64,000 nt of DNA from Panaeolus papilionaceus (lineage: Eukaryota > Basidiomycota > Agaricomycetes > Agaricales): NCBI GenBank assembly GCA_015501605.1, contig JADNRZ010000009.1, forward strand, positions 1,426,001-1,490,000. The letters run 5' to 3'. Position numbers and translations under genes: made by a program. Shown in pieces: positions 1 through 10,774 of this stretch. The first letter of the stretch is position 1, and the number at the start of each line of letters is the position of its first letter. The notes under the pieces are model-generated. The model had not been told where the DNA came from, did not search any database, and saw only the letters and a program-made list of their open reading frames with translations.

Positions 1-1559
1 ACTGAGTCTGAGCATTGTGACGGTTCCCGCGCTCCCCCTAGGCGAAATCAGGGCTTCCCAGGAAATGGAAACTTGGTCGGGCGATTTGTATGATATTTCA
101 ACTGTAATTGAGTGTAACAACGTGCCTTGTGCCCAATTCTGAGGAGAATTCTGACGCCGCGTCGGGGAGGAAATTGTTACATGGGATATGCGAGGATATG
201 CATCCATCTTGGTTGTGGGTGGTACATGTACGCGCTGATGAGCCAAGAAGTGAATCGGTTCAACTGAGTGATCGATCAGTTTGATTTCCGTATTTGGCAA
301 CACCACATCCTTTCTGGTCTCTTTATCTTGTCCAGTTCGCTAAAGGATCCGGGGCCCCTCATGAGTCCTGTCCTAAACCTTTTTGTCGGATTTCTCTAAA
401 TGGACATCGTTTGAAATATGCGCGCCTTCATTTGGTTATATAACTAAACTCCTAGAATCCGCACGCTGCGACCATCATCTACCGGCGACCGGCGTCAACC
501 AAAGGTCCCAGCTTGCTGTCAATCTTCTCTTCCAGAAACGTAGACGCGTCGCAACTGTAGTGTTTTTCTCGAGCCATGCCTCCGCATTGGTCTATGAGAA
601 TCTAGCCGCCGACAGCAATATTTTTTTTGAATCAATTGAAATCTGTTTCCTCTTTGTTAGTGGGGATATCTAGCTAACCTTGCCTATTTGAGCCCAGTCC
701 GATGTGCCTCCTTTTACCGCTTCATCGCGTATATATGTATGGTGGCACTCAACTATTTCTTCACATGATCCTCTCTGTTAGAGGCGAGGAAACAGGGGTA
801 TAAAATGAATCGACAAATCGATAAACTGCTCACATGAACGGGTTATGGCGCATGCCGAATTCAAACTACAGACGCCACATATTCCACGTGCTGGATCTGA
901 CTCAGAACGATCATCCAAAATGAACCACTGTAGACCCCATGAACGCGGCTTCCGTGTACATGTGCGCACTTGGTTTAAAGGAGAGAGGAAACCTATGAAT
1001 CCAGGTCGCTCTATCATAAAAATAAAGGCGATCAAGTTCGCAGAAAGTGGTAGTGAGAAATGCTCACAAGAGGCGGATAGATGCTGCTCCGTCTCCCCAA
1101 CTTGCGGCTATATCTGCACGAGTGAGAATCCTGCACAATTGTGTGTCTTCCGGCAGTTTGTCCACTGCGGTCAACTTGGGGACGAGCAAAGGTGAGCTGT
1201 CACGATTACCTCACAAAGCAGGGACATCATGTTCTAAATGGTTTGCTTACTCAAGCCCCTCAGCTGCGGCGCAACCATTCGCAGCAAGGACTCGCATGGC
1301 AGCCTTTCAATGCAGGGATGTGATTCAGAATGACACGAGAAAGTCAGATATTGTAATCAAGGTCTTTCCCGACCATGTAAGACAAATTAATTAGTGATTC
1401 TCCTCAACCACGATCCTGTTTGACAATCAAAGGGACTGACAAGCTACACAGCATAGGTCCCATATCTACATAACTTAAAAGATGCATCCCCATAAGCCAA
1501 TTTCCACCGGGCACAGTCCATCTGACACGCGTCCATTTGTCCAAATAGGCGGCAGCGGA
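1..1559. other. Intergenic, no gene recognised
   Basis: I see no supportable gene here. Short open frames exist (for example 383-673 and 845-1195 on the + strand), but they match no family I know, overlap each other in different frames and have no flanking exons. The stretch next to 1560 probably carries the 3' UTR and terminator of the ILV3 gene. The rest may be promoter or 3' DNA of a gene beyond the left edge. Confidence 0.5.
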
Positions 1560-4500
1560 CTATGAGTCAGTGACACATCCATGGCTGGCATCGGTGACCA
1601 CCTTGGTGTACTTGTACAAAGTACCTTGGGAAACCTTCAGAGGTGGAGCCTTCCACTCCTTGCGCCTTCTCTCCAGTTCTTCGGGGTCAACGCGAAGCTC
1701 GATAGTATTTTTTATCGCATCGACGGCGATGATATCACCGTCTTTAACCAAAGCAATGGGGCCTCCTACTTGAGCTTCCGGAACGACGTGACCGATGCAG
1801 AATCCATGGGATCTATACCAAAGAATGAAAAGATATGAGTCAGTATAAACGATGCAATAAATCAATTCAAAGATAGTACGAAAGCAAGAAAGACTTCGAA
1901 AGCAAACGAATGGAAGTAATGATTGTTAATGGTATCAGAAACCCATCAAACCGTGGGACAATGGACTTAAGCGAACAAGAAAAAGGCTGCGAAAAGATAC
2001 CGCGTGCAACGTGTTTGTGAATTCACAGCGCAGTGAGCACGCCCTCCGCACATGGAAACGACAGCTGGCGCGGAAGCAAACGATCCAGTTACAACCGCAT
2101 AAAAAAAGGTGTTCCCGAGGAATGACAGACCGCGCACAAATTATGAACAGCTGTACCCATTTTATGAATCAGGTCCCTGGCAAACGCCAAAGCCAAACAA
2201 TTGCTTCCGAGCGTGAACAGCGCTTAAGAAGCGATCCTTTGCCGAGTGTGAGGAAGGGTAAATGCGCATTTGGGGCCGCGAATGAAATCAACTGCGCCAG
2301 GCAGTATTGCACAATAATCAGCACTTGGCTGCGAGGGGCCATATCAAGAAAAAGTCCAAAACAAGTACCCGAAAGATCCACGCATCTGATGCAGCTGGAC
2401 AGGGTAGACAATGGGAAGAAAAAGAAGCCAGCAGCCACAGGGTTCATAGAAAAAAAGTTTCAACAGCAATTTGAATGTTGGTAGCAAAACCAAGTAATTG
2501 GCAATCTCAGCGTGAAGCAAGGCAAAGTCATTGTCTCGCAGTTGGATGCAATTAGAAGGTGGATACGATGAGAGGAAATCAGAAGGAAACAAAAAGCAGA
2601 ATACAAAGTTTCCATGCGTCAATAATAGACGGCCGTTAAATGACGAAGAAGCGATCGAACGGAACGCAATAAACGGACAAGTTCATAAACATGCGGGATC
2701 AAAAAATATTACTTACCCTCCGCTGAATCGACCATCCGTGAGACAAGCAACGTCCATACCGAGGCCGGCACCCATGATGAGACTGGTGGGCTTGAGCATC
2801 TCAGGCATTCCTAGATATAAACCAATGAACAAGAAGGCAAGTACATCAGTAACGGTGAACAATATCAAAATGTTGATGGCGACATGAACCCGAGTGCAAC
2901 AGTCAACATTAGACACCACGGTAACGATGGGAAAAAAGGAAAGTCATAAGGAAAGATCATAGTTGAAGAAAGGAAAACCAGGGAGCGTGTCACCCGAGCA
3001 CGGGATAATAAGTTGAGGAATGAACGTGGCGACTCAATGTACGGTTTTTCCGAGGCCTGCAAGCCTGGATTGGAAGCAATAGATGACGAACAATGAAGGA
3101 CCCAATGGCGCAGCGTTTCGGTGTGGTGCAGTGTTTAAACGCGTTCCACGCTGGTGCCACCATCGTTGTATGTGTGCGCCTTTCGAAAGGCTTGAGTTAT
3201 CCTGGAAAAACATGCGTACCGAGTCCTCCACGAGCACTCGGACACAACCAACAAAATATGTTCATGGGAAGGAGCCTTGGCCGTCAAATACCACGACAGA
3301 AAAACAAAACGACAGGAGAAATAGAAACACAGCCAAACCGATGGCGAAAGAAAATCGCGAGAATCGCGAACACAGGCGGAGCGAGTTGTATGTAGAGTCA
3401 AACATCAAGGAATTAAGATAACTCACCGGGTCCTCCTTTGGGTCCTAGGTACCTCAGAATAACGACCGTCTTTTCTCCTTTCTTGATAGAGCCGCTCTCG
3501 ACGGCTTTGACAAAATCGTCTTCAGTGTCGAATGCACGTGCTTTGCCAACGAATCCCAAGCCCTCTTTCCCTGTAATCTTAGCAACGGCGCCACCGGGGG
3601 CAAGGTTGCCTTTGAGGATCCTAGTTGTGAGAAGAAAACAATGAGTACAATGCGGTCAAAAAGAGTCATTGATCATGGTTAAACCGGATATGTCGAGTTT
3701 CTGCTCGACAAAAAGGAAGAAATGGAGAAAACATAAGAAAAGGGGGTCGTTCGGACGGAACAGAAAACAAAAGTCAGATTCCCGCAAGTCCGTTTGGGTT
3801 TCAAGATTTGAAGATGGGGGATGAGAGGTTAACGAGGTTTTTGGAGGCAAATGATGCAAGGCGTGGGGGTAAGATTCCACTACACATGATCCAAAAGGTT
3901 TTGTGGAAACCAAGGGAAAGGTTCTTGGAAGGTCAAGAGATGAAATGAATGAATGGGAACGGCAAGTATTGCACGGTTGGGAAAGATAAGCAGCCAGTGA
4001 TGAAAGACTATGTAATACATCGCCTTGGCTCATCGCAGAAATTTCCTCGACTAGTTGATGAGAATCAAGGTATGGGATAAAGATAGAGAATAGATAACGC
4101 AGCCAAATAGCCCACTGATAACCAACCAGGGTTTTGACGGCGAAAAGAACAGGACATCTACATCTCATGCCTGTCAGAAGAAAAATGGAACATGGCCAGT
4201 TCAAACGCTCATAGAAGAGTATTGAACAGATAGGAGTGGTTTATCTCCATCGTCTTCAGCGAAGATCAAGCAAAGCAGGCGAGCTCGAAAAAGTCCCATC
4301 GGTGTTCTATGCCAGCACCGTTGTGGACACGACACGTCGAAAGCTGTCCCGCAAAATTTCGTCCCTAAAAATACAATTCGGTCCGTCTTTGAGTGCCCCA
4401 AATGACCACCAAGAGACGTCTCAAAAAGAAACGACCGGAAAAGGGACTCCGAAAACGCCAGGGTTCCACTTTGGCACGCTGTTCATTGTAGAGAATGGCA

Positions 4501-7500
4501 AGCGTAAAATGGAAGAGAAATCCTGGCACTCCCAGGATCCAAGCACAGGATGCAGGACAGAATCCAGATCACCCAGCCTCTGGGTAGCAGGAAGAACCCG
4601 TGAGCATGCCTCGAAACGGCGTTACCGATAGGCATTCCAACGCTGTGGGGTTGGTGAGCCAAAGCCTCAACCCGGCTCAACAGTGCCCGTTTTAATTTGG
4701 TGAACCAGAAGAGTAAGTAGAAAGAAGGGACGAAATGCAACCAGTCACACGACAAGAATTAATGGTAGAAGAAATGAAAGGAGACAGCGAAAAGGTGGAG
4801 GACAGACCTGATATGACCTGTCTCCTTGATGGGCTTGTTGAGAGGACGTATGACGTCCTGTGTGTAGAAATCGAGCTCGCCATGCTTGTGCACCCATCTC
4901 TCAAGGTTCTCACCGAGACTAAGACCGGTGACAGTCATGTTATCACCGTCAATAAGTTTGTTCTTCAACAAGAAGTGGAGGATTTCTGCGAGGAATGACA
5001 TCAGCAAGTAGACTTTCAACGCAGAACAAGAATACATACTGGGAATACCACCAATCTTGTACACATCCTCCATGACATATTTTCCACTGGGCTTGATATC
5101 AGCAAGGAAAGGCGTCCTGTCCGACACATTTTGGATATCGTCGATGGTGAGGGTAATACCGACCGAGTGAGCCATGGCAATCAGATGCAGTACGGCATTA
5201 GTCGAGCCACCCAGGATCATCGTCAGGACGATCGCATTCTCAAACGCCGAGCGGGTCATGATATCCCTAGGAAGCACATTCTTCTCCAGAAGGTTAAGCA
5301 TTGCTGGGCCGACCTGAGCGCATTCCACATGCTTCTCCTCTGACTCAGCAGGGAACGACGATGAACCGGGGAGCGTCATGCCGAGCGCTTCTGCGGCGCT
5401 AGCCATAGTATTGGCAGTATACATCTAATAACCCCAAGAAAGATGCAGGTTAATCATCCGCACCAGAAGCACAAACGAGAATGGAAGAGATTCGAAACTT
5501 ACACCACCACAAGCACCAGGACCGGGGCAGGCATGTCGTACAGTTTGGTATCGTTCCTTCTCAGCCGCATCTGTGCGTCCGTCCTGGAGATATTTGCCAT
5601 AGGACTGGAACGCAGATACGATATCGAGCTGTGGAGCACCCTCGCATGATCCCGCACGGATGGTGCCACCATAGACCATTAAACCAGGGCGATTGAGACG
5701 TCCCACTATTGGCATAAAAAGGACCATGTATCGACGGTATGCAGGCGCGGTTATGACGTAGTTGTTTCAGCACAGCATCGGAATTGAGTGTTGCGATGGA
5801 TTACAGGTAATGCAAAGGAAAGAAAGACACCAAATTGCCGGATCCACAGTACGGTACCGACCAAAGGAATAGGTTTTTGGCATTGCCCAAAAGAATGTTG
5901 TCCAAGCATTCAAAACAAGTGCCAAGCCAAGAATAAAACGAGAAATGCCAAAAATATATTTAAGTTTTTGACATTAGTGTTGGATGCCGTCGCCATTTCG
6001 GTTACCAAGCACATCGGCGTTGGCGTCGGGAGTTGCGTAACGTCGGTTGGGTGGGAGACAAGCGTGATAAGCGCGTTGGGTAAGATGCATTGTCGGGAAA
6101 CAAATTGGTCGAGCCAGCCAAAGTGTTAATGGGGATGCAAGCAAACAACAAGGTGGTGCAAGATCGATAGCCACACGTCCCCGTAGATTCGATACGGAAT
6201 CGATTTGCGGTAGGTACCCCAACGATATGCATGGCATTCGCCAAAATGAGTTAGATAGGTCCATTAACGGATGGGTTTAGCCACAAATCCATCGCGGTAG
6301 GGACCACGTTTTCGATTGTGGGCGAGTGTCCAGGATCCGCAAAAATAAAATGAAAGGAACAACAACAGCATGGGGGACGTGGCGATGGCAGAGGGAATGT
6401 TTGGAAAGCGTGTCAGTTGACCCAACGATTATATCGTATCAAAAGGAACAGGAAGGTTGATAGGATTTGGTGCAGGCAAAGCAAGACGAGGCGCACATGC
6501 ACACGAGGGCATATGCGTTTAGCAGTCGAAAAAGAAGGACGGCGGATGATGGATTGCAATGATGATTGCCCATAACACATGATGAGCCATTAGAATCCAA
6601 TCAAGGTCAAAAGGATCCGAGCGCGAGTGGCAGTTTAGGCATGTATAATTCCGGCACGAAGACAGTAAGGACACGCAGCAACAGAGGGTCAATTCCAGGA
6701 CCGAAGTCGAAAGAAATGACACGAAACATGTGTCCAGGATTGATGTGTACAGCAAAAGGGACAGAAGTCGATCACGGGTTTAGGAAGCAAATTTAGCATC
6801 CGCGTTGTTTTTGGGCATTTCGGAAAGTCAATTGAAGAAGATTATGAATGGTTGGTAAGATTGTTTGACCATTCAAAGTCAATGTGTGGCACCAGGTGGA
6901 GAATACGGATTTAAGATGAAATGGGGCATTAATGTGGATGCAGTGCAATGACAGTGGCCGATTGGAAGGACATGTCAATAGCGATTGGCATGTATTCAAC
7001 AGACAGATCAAGGTGGGTGGTGGTGGTGGGTTTGTGATTTTTGAAAAGAGAGATTCGAGGGGGTATAGGAGTGTGCAAGAAGCAGAATTTGGATGGCGCA
7101 TCATGAAACAAGTGGTCGGCAAATACATGCCAAAAATAAGCAGTTTAGTGACCGATATGATTGAATGAATTGAAATAGTTCGATTCGTCGGCAATCCATG
7201 CAGGTTGATGAAGGGGGGTGAAAATGAGTGATAATGAAAAGAAAGAGCACAGTCAGTTTTTTTTACTCCAAGACACTTCGTTTGATGAAAGTGGACAAAA
7301 TGACACAGATGTGCAAAGTAAAATAAGACTAGAATTAGATATCAAGGGATCTCAAACGGGTTGAGAGCCGAAATTAAAGGACGAGATGAAAACAGGCATC
7401 TCGTTCACAATCACCGAAGTTGAAGAGTAAAAAGAAAATTAAACCGAGTTGATGGGGCAATGAACAGTTTACTTGGTTCCACCAATGTAAGAAAAAAAAA

Positions 7501-8208
7501 TAGACGCGTGTATTGGGTCAAGAACGCGTCGAAACGAGGATAAGGTAACATTGAACAAGAAAATGAAACTGGGTCTAATGGTTAAAGAAAATCAAAGAGC
7601 AGTAAACTCACAGGCCATTAAGACACCAGGCATATTCTTGTCGCATCCAGGCACGACGACCATACCATCCAGATGGTGACCACCCGCTGCTGTCTCTACC
7701 TGATCGGCTATAAGGTCGCGAGATTGCAGAGAATAGGACATTCCGCGTGTACCCATGCTGATGCCATCACTAACACCAACTGTACCAAACTGGTAGGCAA
7801 TAATATCAGACTTTGAGAGAGAAGACTTTATAGATTGACCAAGTCCGAGCAGGTGTTTGTTGCATCTAAGATATTGGGAATTGAAACACGAGACAATGAC
7901 TGGTTGTTAACAGAAACACGCACGGGTTTCCTTCATACCAAACGCTACCAACACCGACCATTGGTTTTTGAAAATCTTCATCTGAATTTATACCATCTGT
8001 AGCATAGAGCATAGCCTATATGAAGAATGAGAGCTTGAAATATGAGCAAAGATATGAAACTAACCTGACTTGCACCCTGATCTTTTGGTTGAGTTATAAT
8101 TTTACTATACCTGTTAAGAACAGGTTTTTTTTCTTTGGCATTTGCCGACCATTTTGTTGAAGTTGACAGAGCACGACGTGCAATAAGAGACTTTGTACGT
8201 GGAGGCAT
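1560..8208 (-). CDS. ILV3: Dihydroxy-acid dehydratase (mitochondrial)
   Basis: Catalyses the fourth step of valine/isoleucine synthesis, dehydrating 2,3-dihydroxy acids to 2-oxo acids with an Fe-S cluster in mitochondria. Nine exons on the minus strand join to 598 codons: 8208-8065, 8015-7924, 7865-7612, 5705-5503, 5424-5040, 4985-4808, 3620-3427, 2810-2717, 1812-1560. The start is the ATG at 8208, opening a basic, Ser/Thr-rich stretch typical of a mitochondrial presequence. IlvD/Edd signatures are GNPCNKHLL (C80), PGCDKNMPG (C153) and [18 protein letters not shown] (C229), the three expected Fe-S cysteines; the end [10 protein letters not shown] is also typical. Four introns are very long for this genome (1906, 1187, 904 and 616 nt). 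The others are 49-78 nt. No frame damage is seen. Confidence 0.96.
5706..7611 (-). other. 1,906-nt intron 3 of ILV3
   Basis: Canonical GT (7611) and AG (5706) ends join the codon for Leu164 exactly in phase between the exons encoding VLMA and GRLNRP. The interior is pyrimidine-rich on the coding strand and contains only short open frames without family resemblance. I found no terminal repeats, transposase-like frame or recognisable RNA gene. ILV3 introns of 1187 nt (3621-4807), 904 nt (1813-2716) and 616 nt (2811-3426) have the same look. Confidence 0.8.
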
Positions 8209-8552
8209 AATGTCAAAAGTCAAAAGTCGCAAGTCCTAAGTCCGAAAAGAAAGAAATCAAAAAAATAAAAAGGAAATATCGGACCAAGCAAGCTGGTTCA
8301 GTTTATAGTCTTGGCTCCGACATATAAGTTTTGAACGGGTCAATTCAGATTAAGGTAGATACCGTTGTCTCGGTTCAATATTTCCATAACTGGTAGTTGA
8401 TATATCAGCGGGAGTAACGATTGTTGGTCGATCGTTCCGTGCACTTTGCTGTGTTATTTTTTTTTTTGACTTTATTTTGATAATTTTTTTTTACATTTAT
8501 TTAGGGAAAGGGCAATGAAAAGATTCATGTTGATTCAAGTCCAACAAGGGCA
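8209..8552. promoter_or_regulatory. Divergent promoter region ILV3 / Zn2Cys6 gene
   Basis: The 344 bases between two outward-facing start codons (8208 on the minus strand, 8553 on the plus) must carry both 5' UTRs and promoters. T-runs near 8458-8465 and 8486-8493 are the main visible feature. I could not assign a TATA box with confidence. Confidence 0.5.
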
Positions 8553-9969
8553 ATGCGACGCAAAATCACTCAGAGCTCATTACCAGACTCATTAATTCCA
8601 CATCTATACTCGGCTCCTCAACAACCTGCTCCCACTTTAAATCACAACGACGACGACGACAACGACGATGAAGACGACAGAAGGCAACTTCAACCTGATC
8701 AAAATAATATACGTCTTCAAGGTCCTTCAGTAGCACCACGTCCAATTTATTCAGATCCAATGTTTTATTCTTCAAATGCTCGTTTACCTTCCATTGCCAG
8801 GCGTGGTTCAAGCTTACCACCTCCACCACGTTTAACACCACCTCCAGCACCTTTGTTACAGCAGCAGAATCAGCTTCATCACCAACTTCATCATTCCTAT
8901 CATGATCGTCCACTTCCACCTCCTCGTGCTTTCTTGAGAGATTATGAAGATTCTTATACTTCATCTATGCCAGCTCTAGCATCCCTTTCCATCTCCGCTC
9001 CGACAGCTTCATCATCTGCTTTTTCTAGATTCCCAGACAGTCCGGAATCTCACCAGCCAGAGGATTCCCATAGACCTAATACCCCCACCAATAATCCCCG
9101 GGACGGTTCTAGGAAAGGGAAGAAACGAAAGAGTTCTCCTGACCCCGATGATGACAACACTAGGAAATCGAGGAATCCTAGAAAGACTCTCGTCGCTTGC
9201 AATTTCTGCCGAGGTAAGTAAATCCTATCTCTTTTACATCCTCATTTCAAAACATAAATCTATTCTTACATACCTTTTTACCATTTTTTTCCTTTTCCTT
9301 TTCCTTTGGTTTTTCTCACCCCAATCAACCTTAATCTGTCCAGGTCGTAAACTTAGATGTAATGGAGCGAGACCTGCTTGCTACAATTGTTCCATTCGAA
9401 ACGCAAAGAAATGTGAATACGTTCCTGTTCAACGACGTAGAGGTCCAGGTAGAGCTCCAAGGGGTAGTCGCGCCAGAAGAGCCGGTCAAGCTGCTTCGAG
9501 GGCTTCTCAATCTGCCTCGAGGTCTGACCCTGCTGTTTCCACAACGGGATCTTCCAACATTACATATGAACTCGAAACGTTAGCACCTGAAGTTCGACCA
9601 TATACATCGGTCATGACATTCGATCCTCCAAATACTACATTCACTTTTCGACCTCCGACACCGCCACGTCAACCACCTCCACCTCCACCACCTTTACCAC
9701 AACCCACCCAAGCTGGACCATCATCTGGTCAGATTTCACAACATTCACAACATCACTTTTCGTTTTCATCTGGGTTTCATCAATATATTCAACAACATCC
9801 GCACAATTCTACTCCTCAACACCAGCAGCAGCAACATCAACACCATTATCACAATGATCCTTATCATCATCATGGTCGTACCCCCCGAAGTCAAGAAACA
9901 AGCTCTGAAGATTTAGAAGATCGGTCGGAAATTGACGAATTCTATAGACGACGACGATACGGATCATAG
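8553..9969 (+). CDS. Zn2Cys6 (Gal4-type) transcription factor
   Basis: Fungal binuclear zinc-cluster regulator of 428 aa in two exons (8553-9213, 9344-9969; 130-nt intron). The DNA-binding cluster lies in the middle: six cysteines from C216 to C244 with spacing C-X2-C-X6-C-X6-C-X2-C-X7-C, starting ACNFCRGRKLRCNGARPAC and followed by a strongly basic Arg/Gly linker. The N-terminal half is low-complexity (Asn/Asp/Pro/Ser/His) with a basic stretch just before the cluster. The C-terminal half is Pro-, Gln- and His-rich, as in activation regions. There is no fungal-specific TF middle domain. The intron splits the codon after CNFCR, exactly as in both clusters of the downstream hybrid gene. DNA targets cannot be read from the sequence. 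Confidence 0.9.
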
Positions 9970-10774
9970 GATTCCTCCGGTTAATCTGCGTTGGTTGCCA
10001 TCCTGCCTTTGACTCTTGCTTCTCCGATCCTCCCATCATTCCGCCAGCGGCGTTCATCCACCCCCCTCCCCGGCGCGCCCTCGTTTCTATTTTTTTTCTT
10101 TTCACTTTCCTTGTTCCTTTCTGCCAACATTGTACCTTCCCCACATTCATTCAATCTCAATTCTACCAATGACAGATCCTCCTGGCAGTTTGACTTACGT
10201 AGGCTGTTGCCATCCTGTCTTTTCTTAGCGGCGTTACATGCGCACTTCGGGCGCATACCTACCACTCCCACGCTGAGAGTACCCTATTCCTGGTATTTGG
10301 AGCACCTTCTGTTTTATATAACGGCCCCCCCTTTTCTTTCTCTGTGTTGTGTTTTTTTTCTTTCTTTCTTTCATTTTCTTAAGGTAGTTGTAAAGGTTTT
10401 TCTTATATACTCCAAAGGTCTATATAATCAGTTTAGTTGTATATGAATTTGTAGTAGATATGTACATAGATAATAAAGCGGATTATATTATAGATATAAT
10501 AAAATTGAACCTTGATTTGTTCCGATTGGTTCGGTGGGAATACTGGATTGTTTCGGTTCTGGCATCAGAGTCGTTTTTCGAAATCACCGCGCCTTGTTGG
10601 ATTTTAGATTTGCGGGCCAATTAATCCTGCTTTCCCCGTCACGGCTCTAAGGGCAAGCCGTTACACCGACGAGTCCTCCTCCCTTCCTCCTCCTCCTCCT
10701 CCTCCATACTCCTCCTCTTCTCCTTCATAATATCTAAATAAACGATTTTTATACGACAATTTAAAAGAGTATTC
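9970..10774 (+). other. Intergenic region with pyrimidine tracts and TCC repeat
   Basis: Carries the 3' end of the Zn2Cys6 gene and the promoter of the hybrid septin gene. It is strongly pyrimidine-biased on the + strand, with T/C runs around 10085-10110 and 10350-10380. An AATAAA at 10472-10477 is a possible poly(A) signal. No additional gene is visible. Confidence 0.5.
10685..10735 (+). repeat. (TCC)n trinucleotide tract
   Basis: Repeated TCC units with small interruptions, ending 40 to 90 bases before the hybrid septin gene's start codon at 10775. Pyrimidine-rich tracts just upstream of start codons are common in basidiomycete promoters and 5' UTRs; a role here is inference. Confidence 0.7.

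Noticed and set aside
383..1394. Several overlapping + and - strand open frames before ILV3
   Set aside because: They overlap in different frames, lack family resemblance and have no in-phase exon partners.
4236..7194. Open frames inside the long ILV3 introns as nested genes
   Set aside because: Only short frames with low-complexity composition and no recognisable domain; the flanking exons splice cleanly around them.
10673..10740. CRISPR-like or satellite repeat
   Set aside because: It is a simple, imperfect TCC microsatellite; there are no spacers and the organism is eukaryotic.
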